DNA from: Phytophthora quininea
Lineage: Eukaryota > Oomycota > Peronosporomycetes > Peronosporales > Peronosporaceae
NCBI GenBank assembly: GCA_011947345.1
Contig: JAAVTG010000914.1
Span: forward strand, 1 to 32,619
Direction of reading: 5' to 3'
DNA length: 32,619 nt
Shown: positions 18,507-28,083 of the stretch, one piece after another
Layout of the letters: the number at the start of each line of letters is the position of its first letter
Numbering within the stretch: the first letter of the stretch is position 1
Notes under the pieces: model-generated
What the model saw: only the letters and a program-made list of their open reading frames with translations
Told to the model about the DNA's origin: nothing
Databases searched by the model: none
Made by a program: the position numbers and the translations under genes

Positions 18507-19928
18507 GCTGCGGAGCGCTGGCGGACAGAGTGGTGAGCTCAAGCTATCGTAATATTCGGGAATGGTATCGCAAATATTACGATAGAAATCTCGATGGAAA
18601 AATAAATAAAACGTATTTGGCAAGACGAGACCGAGATAGCCACCGTAGGAATGCATCCCAACGATATTACCAAGAAGTTTATCTAAAGGAGAGAGCGGCG
18701 TGGCTACAGGAGGAATAGACCACAAACCCTGTTGAGTCGACAACTGGCACAGCACGCGAGCCAATTCCTGCTCAACGGCGGTCAACTAGTTAGGTCCGAC
18801 CGTCGTCGACGATTGGGGTACTTGAACGAGGCCAGGCTCCATGCGTGAGCCGGAGCTGCTGCACACGACATGGTTGGCAAGAAGGAGGGCTGGGCTTGGA
18901 ATGTGCTGACCGATCGAATGTCCAACTGCTGCTTGTCGCGGAAGATCACTCCACCTGTACAGAAGAAGCTTCCGACTGGACAATGAGTTCGCAGCGGCAA
19001 GTGTTTCGTGTCTGATCCATGGGATTGTAGTTTTGCTGGTGACATTGCGTGGAATTGCTGAATGAAATATGTTTGGTGCAGCTTTCACGACCCCCACCTC
19101 AAACAAGTCGCTCGTCATGGCGCTTCTTGGAATGACTACGATAATTACTTCTGCCCCGGCGGCTTCCAAGAGTGACCTCCTCCTCCTCGATTGCCACGTG
19201 GATGAGGTCAACTCTCGCAGTTGTTTGGCTTGCTTAGGTAAGGTTGTACCAGACAACAAGTAGCTTTTCGTGGGACCTCTGCAAAGGCCAAAACAAGTGA
19301 CTACGGATTGGCTCCAGCACGCTGAGATTACTGCAGACTGTTGGAACCAATCTGCGATCAACGAGCCGTAAGCTTTTCGTGTTTGGACACCGCGTAAACC
19401 CGGGACTGGGGCTGCGGCTGTTGCTGTATTTTGCAAAAACAAGTTAAGCTCTGATCGAAAAAGCAGATCTGTTTGCCCGCTCAACGCTGCAACAACACGC
19501 AAATGAACACTTCGGATAGAGCGTCACCTTCAGGCACGGTCCAGCTAAAGGACTTTGTCATTTTGGACGAGACGAACATTGAAAGGCTTCGTGCTGTCTC
19601 GGCCGCACATCTAGTGGTGGCTTACCGCGACGCATCATCAAAACGTGGTAGGGGTCTCGCGTAAATGGCAACGGAAACACGGTCCTGAAGCTCCTGAATG
19701 CTCTTGGAGACTATGGATTCTAGCTTAGGATGCTACAATAGCAGCTAGCATCCACCAGAGCTGAGCTCAACTCGGTATCGGACACATCCGTCTCCGCACC
19801 GGATGGCTGCGTCTTGGCCGTCGTGACGTTACACTGGCCATCTGGGTGGCGTTCGATCGTGATTATCGATTGGAGTGCCAGCCTGCTTTGCCACAATCAG
19901 CACCGCGATCTCCTACCAAGTCCTGAGC
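18507..19928. other. Intergenic region, no supported gene
   Basis: A 238-codon minus-strand frame (18786-19502) is open but begins at TTG, has no recognisable domain and a composition unlike the neighbours. A plus-strand frame at 19503-19664 (TVQLKDFVILDETNIERLR) looks protein-like and could be an exon, but no partner exon was convincing. No RNA gene or repeat was seen. Confidence 0.4.
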
Positions 19929-19945
19929 TCATTCCCAAACTTCCT
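19929..19945 (+). promoter_or_regulatory. Oomycete Inr-like element for the PDR transporter
   Basis: TCATTCCCAAACTTCCT has an exact Inr and a partial flanking region. It lies 34 nt before the ATG at 19980, which argues against the longer open frame that starts upstream at 19875. Confidence 0.5.
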
Positions 19946-19979
19946 GGCTGAGCGACACTCGACCAAGTTCACAGTGCCG

Positions 19980-22900
19980 ATGGCCGACAAAGCGGTCGCT
20001 GAAGTGGAGCAGGGCTCGACCAGCAAGCAGATCGGCCTTGAGTCTGGCAAAACGTTGCTGGCCAACGGCCCGGCAGCGCTGCATGAATTCGTCGCCTCCC
20101 GACTTGAGACCTCTATGGGTCAAGAACTCCCTCAGATGGAGGTTCGCTTCAACGACCTGTCGGTGTCGGCTGACATCACCGTCGTAGAAGACGACGGGAC
20201 TTCGAACGACCTCCCCACGCTCTGGAACACCGTCAAGAAGTCGTTGTCCGGCATCGGTCGCAAGAAGCAGGTGGTGCACAAGGAAATCCTCAAGAACGTG
20301 ACCGGGTCCTTCAGGCCGGGCACGATGACCCTTGTGTTGGGTCAACCTGGCTCGGGCAAGTCGTCGCTCATGAAGGTGCTCAGCGGGCGCTTCCCCATGG
20401 CCAAGAACATTAAAATTGCAGGCGACATCACGTACAACGGTCTCACCCAACAGGAGATCAAGAGAACGCTGCCGCAGTTCGTGTCGTACGTGCCGCAGCA
20501 CGACAAACACTTTGCAACGCTTACAGTGCGAGAGACGCTCGAATATGCTCACGAATTCTGCGGCGGTGAGCTCCAGCGACGTGCGGGTGAACTCCTGACC
20601 CAAGGCAAACCCGAGGAGAATGCTGAGGCGCTGGCGGTTGTCAAGTCACTGTTCGACAACTACCCGGAGGTGGTGGTCAACCAGCTTGGACTGAGTCTTT
20701 GCCAAGACACCATTGTGGGCGACGCTCTGATGCGCGGCATCTCTGGTGGCGAACGGAAGCGTGTCACGACCGGCGAGATGGAGTTCGGCACGAAGTACAT
20801 GACACTCATGGACGAGATCAGTACGGGGCTTGACAGTGCCGCTACGTTCGACATTATCAACACCCAGCGCAGCATCGCCCACCGTTTCCACAAGACCGTG
20901 GTGATTGCTCTACTGCAGCCTGCCCCCGAAGTTGTGGCTCTTTGACGACCTGATGATCCTGAACGCCGGTGAGGTCATGTACCATGGTCCGATGAGCGAG
21001 GTGGTACCGTACTTCGCCAGCTTGGGCTTCGAATGCCCTCAGGGACGTGACGTAGCCGACTACCTGATGGACCTAGGCACGAAGCAGCAGTTTCAATACG
21101 AAGTGAGTCTCCGATCACCAACTACATGCACCCTCGCGACCCCCGCGAGTTTGCTCGCGTCTTCCGCGAGTCACACATCTACCAGAACAACTTGCAACTA
21201 CTGCAAACGCCGACGAGCAATCTGCTGGTGGACTGTGCCGAGAAGAACATGAAGCCGATGCCTGAGTTCCACCAGTCCTTCCAGGCTAGTGCGCTGACGC
21301 TGCTTCGCCGACAAATGTTCATCATCGGACGCAACAAGCCGTACCTCTTTGGTCGTGCCCTCATGATCACAGTCATGGGGCTGTTGTACGCTACGACGTT
21401 TTTCCAATTCGACCCGACCGAGATCCAGGTAGTCATGGGCATCATCTTCGCCGGCACGTTGTTCCTGTCGCTCGGTCAGGCTTCGCAACTACCGACATTC
21501 ATGGCAGCTCGTGAAATTTTCTACAAGCAACGCGGTGCGAACTTCTTTCACACTGCGAGCTACGTATTCGCCAACTCGGTCAGTCAGCTACCGCTTTGCA
21601 TCGCTGAGACGCTCATTTTCGGCACGTTGGTGTACTGGATGTGCGGCTTTGTGTCAGAGGTGCTGGAGTTCTTGCTCTTCCTGCTGGTGCTTTTCGCGAC
21701 GAACTTTGGACTGGGCTCGTTCTTCTTCGTGTTGACGGCTGCTGCTCCCGACATCAACATCGCGACCCCCATTTCCATGGCGTCGACGTTGATCTTCATC
21801 ATCTTTGCGGGCTTCATCATCACCGAGAGCCAAATCCCTGGCTACTTCATCTGGCTGTACTGGATCACGCCAGTCTCCTGGACGCTTCGTGCTCTTGCCG
21901 TTATCGAGTACCGGTCGTCTGCGTTGGACGTCTGCGAGTACGGAGGAGTCGACTACTGCTCGACCGAAGGCGTCACCATGGGCGAATACTATCTGCAGTT
22001 GTTTGACCTCAAGACGGAGAAGGTGTGGATCCTCTACTGCCTCATTTACATGGTGGTCTTCTACGTGACGTGCATGACGCTCGGCTACCTCGCGCTGGAG
22101 TACAAGCGCTACGAGGCGCCTGAAAATGTCGGCGCTACCAAACCAGTCGACGACGAAGACGCTTACCGTCTCACTAGCACCCCAACAGCTCGTAGTGCTG
22201 AGAAGTCTTTAACCGCGAGTGAAGTGATGCTGGATGTGGCGTCCGCAACACGACCTTCACGCCCGTGACGGTGGCGTTCAAGGACTTGCGCTACTCGGTG
22301 CCGAAACCGTCGAACCCGAAGGAATCGATTGAATTGCTCAAGGGGATCAGCGGCATCGCTCTACCTGGTAAAATGACGGCACTAATGGGAGCTTCTGGGG
22401 CAGGTAAGACGACCTTGATGGATGTGATTGCCAACCGCAAGACCGGCGGCAAGATCACCGGTGAGATTCTTTGAACGGGTACGAGGCCAACGAACTTGCT
22501 ATCCGACGATGCACGGGATACTGCGAGCAGATGGATATCCACTCGGAGGCGTCGACGATCCGTGAGGCTCTCACCTTCAGCGCATTCCTGCGCCAGGACG
22601 CCAGTGTGCCAGACAGCGCCAAGTACGACTCGGTCGAGGAATGTTTGACGCTGCTGGACATGCACGACATTGCCGACCAAATCATTCGCGGCAGCTCCAC
22701 GGAGCAAATGAAGCGCTTGACGATCGGCGTCGAGTTGGCAGCTCAGCCTAGTGTGCTTTTCCTCGACGAGCCCACGAGTGGTCTCGATGCTCGCTCTGCC
22801 AAGGTCATTATGGACGGAGTTCGTAAGGTGGCCGACTCGGGACGCACCATTGTCTGCACGATCCACCAGCCGTCCTCGGAAGTGTTCTTCTTGTTCGACA

Positions 22901-24110
22901 GCCTCCTCCTGCTGAAGCGTGGGGGTGAGACTGTTTTTCGGCGACTTGGGCCACAAGTGCAAGCACTTGGTCGACTACTTCGAAGGTCTTCCGGGTATAT
23001 CACCATTGCCGCCCAAGTACAACCCCGCGACGTGGATGCTGGAGTGTATCGGCGCTGGTGTGTCCAACAACTCGGCGGATGGCATGGACTTCGTGTCGAC
23101 TTTCCAGGACAGCGAGCAGAAGCAGAAGTTGGACCACGCTTTGAGTTGCGAAGGAATCGGCAAACCGTCTGCCGACACTGCGGAATTGACTTTTGCCAGG
23201 AAGCGAGCGGCGGCATCAGCGACCCAGGCGAGGTTCCTCATCAAGCGCTTTCTAGACATGTACTGGAGATCCCCACGTACAACCTGACGCGTGTGGGCAT
23301 GTCGGTGTTCTTGGCGTTGCTATTCGGCGTGACGTTCACGCAGGCCGAGTACGACACGTACCAAGGTCTGAACTCGGGTATGGGCATGCTCTTCATGGCG
23401 ACGCTGTTCAACGGCATGATCTCGTTCCAGTGTGTGCTGTCGGTGGCTTCGGCCGACCGTCCGGCGTTCTACCGCGAACGGGCCTCGCAGACTTACAATG
23501 CCTTCTGGTACTTTATCGGATCGACGATTGTCGAGATCCCGTACGTGTTCGGCGGTACGTTGGTGTTCACGGCCATCTTCTTCCCGCTGGTGCAGTTCAC
23601 GGGCTTCTACGCGTTCGTCATGTACTGGGTCAACACGTCGCTGCTAATCCTCATGCTCACGTACATGGGGCAGATGTTTGTCTACTTGCTGCCGAGCGAA
23701 GAAGTGGCAGGCATCATCGGCATCCTCGTCAACTCGGTCTTCTTCCTCTTCATGGGTTTCAGTCCGCCGGCGAACCTGATTCCGCAGGGCTACAAGTGGC
23801 TCTACACGATCACACCACAGCGGTTCTCGCTCGCCATCCTTGGTGCGTTAGTGTTTGCCGATTGCCCCCATGAACCTTCGTACGACGAAGCTACCAAGAC
23901 GTGGAGTGGGTCGGCTCGAAACTTGGTTGTCAGCCGTTGAAGAACGCCCCAGTGGCCACACAGGTCACCGTCAAGCAATTCACAGAGGACGTGTTCGGCA
24001 TGAAGCACGACGAGATCTGGCCCAACTTTTTCATCGTCATCGCCTTCATCGTGGCGTTCCGAGTGATCGCGCTCATCGGCCTGCGCTTCGTCAACAGCCA
24101 GAAGCGGTAA
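19980..24110 (+). CDS. Full-size PDR-type ABCG transporter (seven frame breaks)
   Basis: Plasma-membrane exporter of the pleiotropic drug resistance group, layout (NBD-TMD)x2, about 1,370 residues. The N-terminus with SGKTLLANGPAALHEFVASR and LPQMEVRFNDLSVSADI is typical of Phytophthora members. NBD1 has Walker A GQPGSGKSS, signature ISGGERKR and Walker B YMTLMDEISTGLDS. The first membrane half includes FIIGRNKPYLFGRALMITVM and WLYWITPVSWTLRALAVIEY. NBD2 has Walker A GASGAGKTT, a degenerate signature (STEQMKRLTIGVEL), Walker B SVLFLDEPTSGLDARSA and HQPSSEVF. The C-terminal half ends KHDEIWPNFF and RFVNSQKR. Frame breaks near 20935, 21105, 22245, 22468, 22935, 23270 and 23905 never interrupt homology. 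Several (23270, 23905, 22468) are one base short in a homopolymer. Conserved sequence throughout argues for assembly errors. Substrate unknown; likely plant antimicrobials or fungicides. Confidence 0.93.
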
Positions 24111-24243
24111 AAATGCCGAGCTGCAGCAAGAAATGGCCTTGTTCAATTCATACGATATATTCTTTTAAACTTTTTCTTATCTCATTTTCCTTCCGGCAGA
24201 ATCAAAACTTGCCGTCAAACTTGGACAGCACGACGTCGGCGAG
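24111..24243. other. Short spacer with possible initiator
   Basis: TCATTTTCCTTCC at about 24182 resembles an Inr, 60 nt before the first in-frame ATG of the downstream ankyrin-type gene. The ankyrin-type frame is already open from 24199, after a tccggcag that could also be a splice acceptor. Confidence 0.3.
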
Positions 24244-24850
24244 ATGATCTACGAAGTCTACCCTGAAGATGCTTTCGACAGGGCTTTTAAAGTCGCTGCT
24301 TCCTGCGCGTGGTACGGAGTGGAAAGGTGGGATTTTCTTTACAACAAGTAGCAAGTCTCCCTTCGAGACCGCAAAAAGTTTGTCGTACTCAAGTTCTTGT
24401 ACGAAAAGGAAGAGATGCCAGTTGCATCAATCAACGAGGCGTTTGGAGCTGCAGCTTTGGAAAAGGTCTCGCGTCCGATATGCCGGTTGCCGTGACGAGG
24501 ATGCTGTCAAGATCGTTAAGTTTCCGTACAAGAAGGAATTCATCCCGTCGGATCTCGTCTGTAAGGCCTTTCAAATGGCAGTCAAGAACAGCCACGACGA
24601 TGTCGCGAAGTTTTTTGCTTTCAAGGATCAAAATTCCCCTGAGGCGTTAAGTGAAGTATTTTCTACTGCGACTACGAGCGGGCATTTCAAGATGGCCAAA
24701 GCTTTGCTTTCCAACGGGTCGATGCCTGTGCATGTGGTGAAGGAAGAGCTCGTGAACGCGGCCCAACATAGCGACAAGGGCCTCGTTATGGCAATTTGCA
24801 GGAGTGTCGATCTACATTTCAACGAGATTTTCAAACAGAGCTTCTGCTGA
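24244..24850 (+). pseudogene. Oomycete ankyrin-repeat-type protein, interrupted
   Basis: Five or six degenerate ankyrin-like repeats of about 33 residues: AFDRAFKVAASCAWYGVER, then VVLKFLYEKEEMPVASINEA, IVKFPYKKEFIPSDLVCKAF, DDVAKFFAFKDQNSPEALSE, GHFKMAKALLSNGSMPVHVV and NAAQHSDKGLVMAICRSVDL. The first part is interrupted by an in-frame TAG (about 24355) and the frame changes near 24470. The downstream repeats then run in one frame to a stop at 24848-24850. Such proteins form large lineage-specific families in oomycetes with unknown partners. There is no signal peptide, and the proximity to the transporter stop suggests a 5'-truncated copy. It is convergent with the next ankyrin gene. Confidence 0.5.
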
Positions 24851-25010
24851 CTCGCAGGCATCAAATAGCCGTTCAAAACTTTTTGCATGATAAGGCCACC
24901 ACACAGGAAGAGAGCTGTGGTGGCCATGCCAAGGAGTCTCTGTCGCCGCTGTCACTGGCCTTGAAGCCGCAGATTTTCTTGCATAGCGCGTGGCGAGCGC
25001 AAGTTCGAGT

Positions 25011-26346
25011 CTAGCGCCGAGATGTTTTCGACACTGCAACTCGGTGCTCAAGCTGCGCGATCGCGCTTTGCATCTCGCGGATGTATACCGCGTTCTCATT
25101 GTTGAGCTTGTAGGTCTTGAGCTTCCGCTCGTCTAGTTTGTCTCGAGAGATGGGTCCATATGTCGACATTTTCGTTGTTCCTCTTTGAAGAACAGAGCAG
25201 CATTGTCGTCGTACATGAGCTTTATGTCCACTGCTTTCTGGAACGTTCGCTTTAACAGCAGCTTCATATCACCGTCATCCAATGCACCGTTGGCCAGCCA
25301 AAAACATCGCGCAGATCGTAGGTGCTGGTCATGTTTCCAGGCAGTTCGAGCAGTTTCCTCACTGTAACTTCTTCTTGGGTCAGCAGTCTTGATGCCACCT
25401 CCATGAACTTGGTTTTCTTCTCGTGCTGTTCGAGGATGAAGCGAACTTGCTTTTCCTCTTCATTAAGGAGATTTCTTGGCGTATTTCCGTTGTAATCGAG
25501 CGATTGAATAGCAGTCGTGGTTTGCTAATAGGTGGGTTGCCATGACCAAGTCTCCGCAAGAACCAGCTACGTGGAGTGCGTGTTGGCCATGATTCAATGT
25601 CGGGAAGCCAAACGACCAGGCTTCCCCACCGTCTTCACTACTGCGTCCACAAACTCCGTCGATCCTCTGCGTAGAGCGCAGTCGAGCACGTCGACCTCTA
25701 ATTGCTCGATGATCTCTATCAATTGACGTTTCCACTGGCCAGGGCTGTAGCTACTGCATTCTGAAGTGCTGCATACACCGGTAACACGCCCTTCCTCATG
25801 GTAGCTTTGATGAGAATATTTTTCATCGCTGACTTCACTGCGTCTTTGTTTCTCGACGAGATAGCCGAGTCGATATCTGCGTAGGCCTTGAGTAGTACCC
25901 ACAGCTTCCCATTGGTAACAAGGTCCATGGCTGCCTTGCCCGAATCGCATTTGACGGACGGACCGTCACTGTTAAGAAGAGCTTCCACGATTTTGACTTG
26001 CTTTAGCTCAACAGCTGCATGCAGATCTGTCTTGAATTGATACCCGAGCTGGTTCGCGTGGAGAATGTTTGACTGTTGCTGAATGGATTTCCGTTTGAGA
26101 AGCTGCCTGGCGGGTTGGAAACGTTTTCTCTTTGTTGTCGAGTTGACTGCAACAAGACCTGATGGCTCTGGGAAGAACATCTTCCACTTTGCTTAAGACG
26201 AGATGAGCGATCGATTCTTTTATTCGGGAGGCTCCGTCCGTCGGTTTGTGCGGTAAGGTGTGGCGTCGATCCACACAGCAGTTGCAAACGATCTGTTTGG
26301 TGTCGACGAAGGCCAGGTTGCTTTGACGCCGTTCGTATTCGATCAT
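25011..26346 (-). pseudogene. Ankyrin-repeat protein with C-terminal coiled coil, frame broken
   Basis: From MIEYERRQSNLAFVDTKQIV and a CNCC pair, the protein runs through KTDLHAAVELKQVKIVEALL, a central helical part (YADIDSAISSRNKDAVKSAM, QLIEIIEQLEVDVLDCALRR) and GQHALHVAGSCGDLVMATHL, an ankyrin repeat. It then has a charged region (EEEKQVRFILEQHEKKTKFM) and finally a coiled-coil-like end (YIREMQSAIAQLEHRVAV) with a stop at 25011-25013. The frame changes near 26150, 25735, 25600, 25505, 25300 and 25190. The frame is open upstream of 26346, but without an ATG, until a TGA near 26446, so the start is uncertain. Some breaks may be indel errors. The number and the lack of a strong family reference make decay equally possible. 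Confidence 0.45.
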
Positions 26347-26509
26347 CTTCGTCACGTTATCATATCCAAATCGGAGATTGGACTCAAGAGTCCGATGACG
26401 CCATATCCCAGTCTTTGGAAGGACAACAGAACTGGCGCCACGTCATTGACGTGGAAGCCGCTGTCCCGCAGCTGTCCACTTACTATCGACCGGAGTTCCT
26501 GAATATAAT

Positions 26510-26910
26510 GTGTGGCTGAGCGATCGATGCTCGCATGAATGCGTACTTGACGGACAGCTTGTTAAGAACTGTGTGCATCATCTTGCGAGCGAGAGAACGC
26601 TGTATATTGTCGTAGCGGACTGTCCTCTGAATGAGTCGCAGGATAACGCGTTTAAGCCGCTGAAAGTACGCGCAGTCGAGTTCAAGTGGGACGCCAAAAG
26701 GAAAGTGGATGACCGATGCTGGAGTGGTGGAATGGTCATGGCAGGAGTGCCGATCCTCCCATTTACATTGCGCTCTGCAGAGACCGAGAAGCCTACAAGA
26801 AGATGCTTCTGGTGCCGAACGCTGACGTTGTGACTGCCCAAACGTTTTGCCGACTGTGTGGGGGTCCGTCTAAGAAGAGCGATATGCTGGGGAATGTGCA
26901 TGTGCAGTGA
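26510..26910 (+). CDS. Unassigned coding-like region with a C-terminal CxxC
   Basis: Two overlapping frames look protein-like. The first has LDGQLVKNCVHHLASERTLY and ESQDNAFKPLKVRAVEFKWD. After a frame change near 26730 the second has PPIYIALCRDREAYKKMLLV and TAQTFCRLCGGPSKKSDMLG, ending at 26910. The layout faintly recalls oomycete START/FYVE-type lipid-binding proteins, but no diagnostic motif is present, so no function is given. It is divergent from the minus-strand ankyrin gene. Confidence 0.3.
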
Positions 26911-27509
26911 TCAGCGTTGAAATGAATGTGATTGCAGTTTAAGGGAACGAGTTGAAGTTGACTCAACAGACAGATCCTTCGTGAAAGGGAAAGAGAAACG
27001 TAGCGGCACTCGGAAATTGGCCATGGCGCTGTATCCTACGTAGCCTTCACAGCACAGTAGAGTCATGGCAGCTACAAGGAGATTGTGCTGCGTTCGAGTT
27101 GGAGAGGACGACAAGAGTTCGTTTTCGTTCGGGAAGAAGTGACTCTATTCTTGTCATCGTACTAAACATTCTCGTTGATAATCAACATCGTCTGCTTTAT
27201 GTTCGAAGGAATCAACTGAAGCCCACTGTTTATGGCTTTGAACTTCAACTGCGAACACACAAGTTGAATTCGGTATGTCGTTATGACACCACATTATTAT
27301 TGCTTGCCGTTTGCGTCTGCAATGCGCTGCCTGGAGCTAGTTTTCCACGTGCTGTAGTTAATTTTCAGGACTACAAGGAATTACTAGCGCCAAAACGATG
27401 GATGAGTAGATTGCATTCCTCACACTGCAACTACATGCATCGCTACTCCATGAGGGGAGGTCTGTGCGCGCCGGGAAACCGGTGCAGTGCATCAGCGTCC
27501 AGACAAGTT
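26911..27509. other. No supported gene
   Basis: An open frame from about 27099 continues into the copia relic, but its first two thirds show no recognisable domain and it lacks an ATG. A short ATG frame at 27065 has no match. No other feature was seen. Confidence 0.35.
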
Positions 27510-27725
27510 GCGTTCTATCTTGATCTCTACATCGGCTCGATCAGCACAAGCGCTGCTCAAAGTTGTGTGGATGCAGTATCGCGATATGCTGCTAGTGCCG
27601 AGTTGAACTACTGGCGGGAAATCCGATCCGTGATGAAAGCGTCAAAAGAAATGGACACTGCAATCGCATATGGTGGAGTTACTGACCCAAGCGGTTGGCC
27701 ATGTTCTTCAGAGAGATACAAGTAG
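27510..27725 (+). mobile_element. Degenerate Ty1/copia polyprotein fragment (end of reverse transcriptase domain)
   Basis: The frame contains YLDLYIGSISTS, then DAVSRYAASAELNYWREIRS and VMKASKEMDTAIAYGG. This follows the copia pattern in which the RPD-containing strand is followed by vSRya...HWreikRvmRYLKGTxdxaIxygg, just before RNase H. Key positions such as the RPD and RYLKGT residues are lost, and the frame ends at 27725. No LTRs were found nearby, so this is an old fragment. Confidence 0.45.
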
Positions 27726-27795
27726 ATCTACTCAACGTCACCACCCCACATAGAGGTTTAAGTTGGTTTCACACCAACTACAAAACACTACACAG

Positions 27796-27810
27796 CTCTC
27801 TCTCTCTCTC
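27796..27810. repeat. (CT)n dinucleotide tract
   Basis: About seven CT units lie in the region upstream of the beta-glucosidase, about 220 bp before its initiator element. Confidence 0.8.
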
Positions 27811-28032
27811 CGTCGGTTCTCGATGGCGTGTGCCAGGCAGCTATCGAAGAAACTCAACCAGCCGCGATTGCTGAAATGCTTGACTAAGCAGATAGATCCA
27901 CTACGTCGTGCCACTCTTGTCATTTCTGTACAAGTTGAACCTTGCACCAAGCGGACAAGCATGGCCGTCCCAGACTGAACCAAGGCGCTCACGCAAACTC
28001 GACGCCACCAAGTAGCTCAATCTATTGCTACG

Positions 28033-28050
28033 TCATTCGCACATTTGCTC
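28033..28050 (+). promoter_or_regulatory. Oomycete Inr + flanking region for the beta-glucosidase
   Basis: TCATTCG matches the Inr except at its last position and is followed by CA and CATTTGCTC, a near match to the flanking region with slightly wider spacing. It ends 33 nt before the ATG, as in the lipase genes. Confidence 0.6.
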
Positions 28051-28083
28051 TCCACTCCACAGTTCGGACTACAAGCATCCGTC

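Noticed and set aside
18786..19502. 238-codon minus-strand open frame
   Set aside because: No ATG start (TTG), no domain, and no continuation into the eIF4G gene; kept only as an unassigned stretch.
19929..20603. 224-codon minus-strand frame
   Set aside because: Antisense shadow of NBD1 of the PDR transporter.
20930..22470. Programmed ribosomal frameshifting in the transporter
   Set aside because: Seven breaks with no shared slippery site or downstream structure, and similar breaks in unrelated genes, favour sequence errors.
22291..22962. 223-codon minus-strand frame
   Set aside because: Antisense shadow of NBD2 of the PDR transporter.
26510..26910. START/FYVE lipid-binding protein
   Set aside because: Only a loose resemblance; no RHHCR or START helix motif could be seen, so left unassigned.
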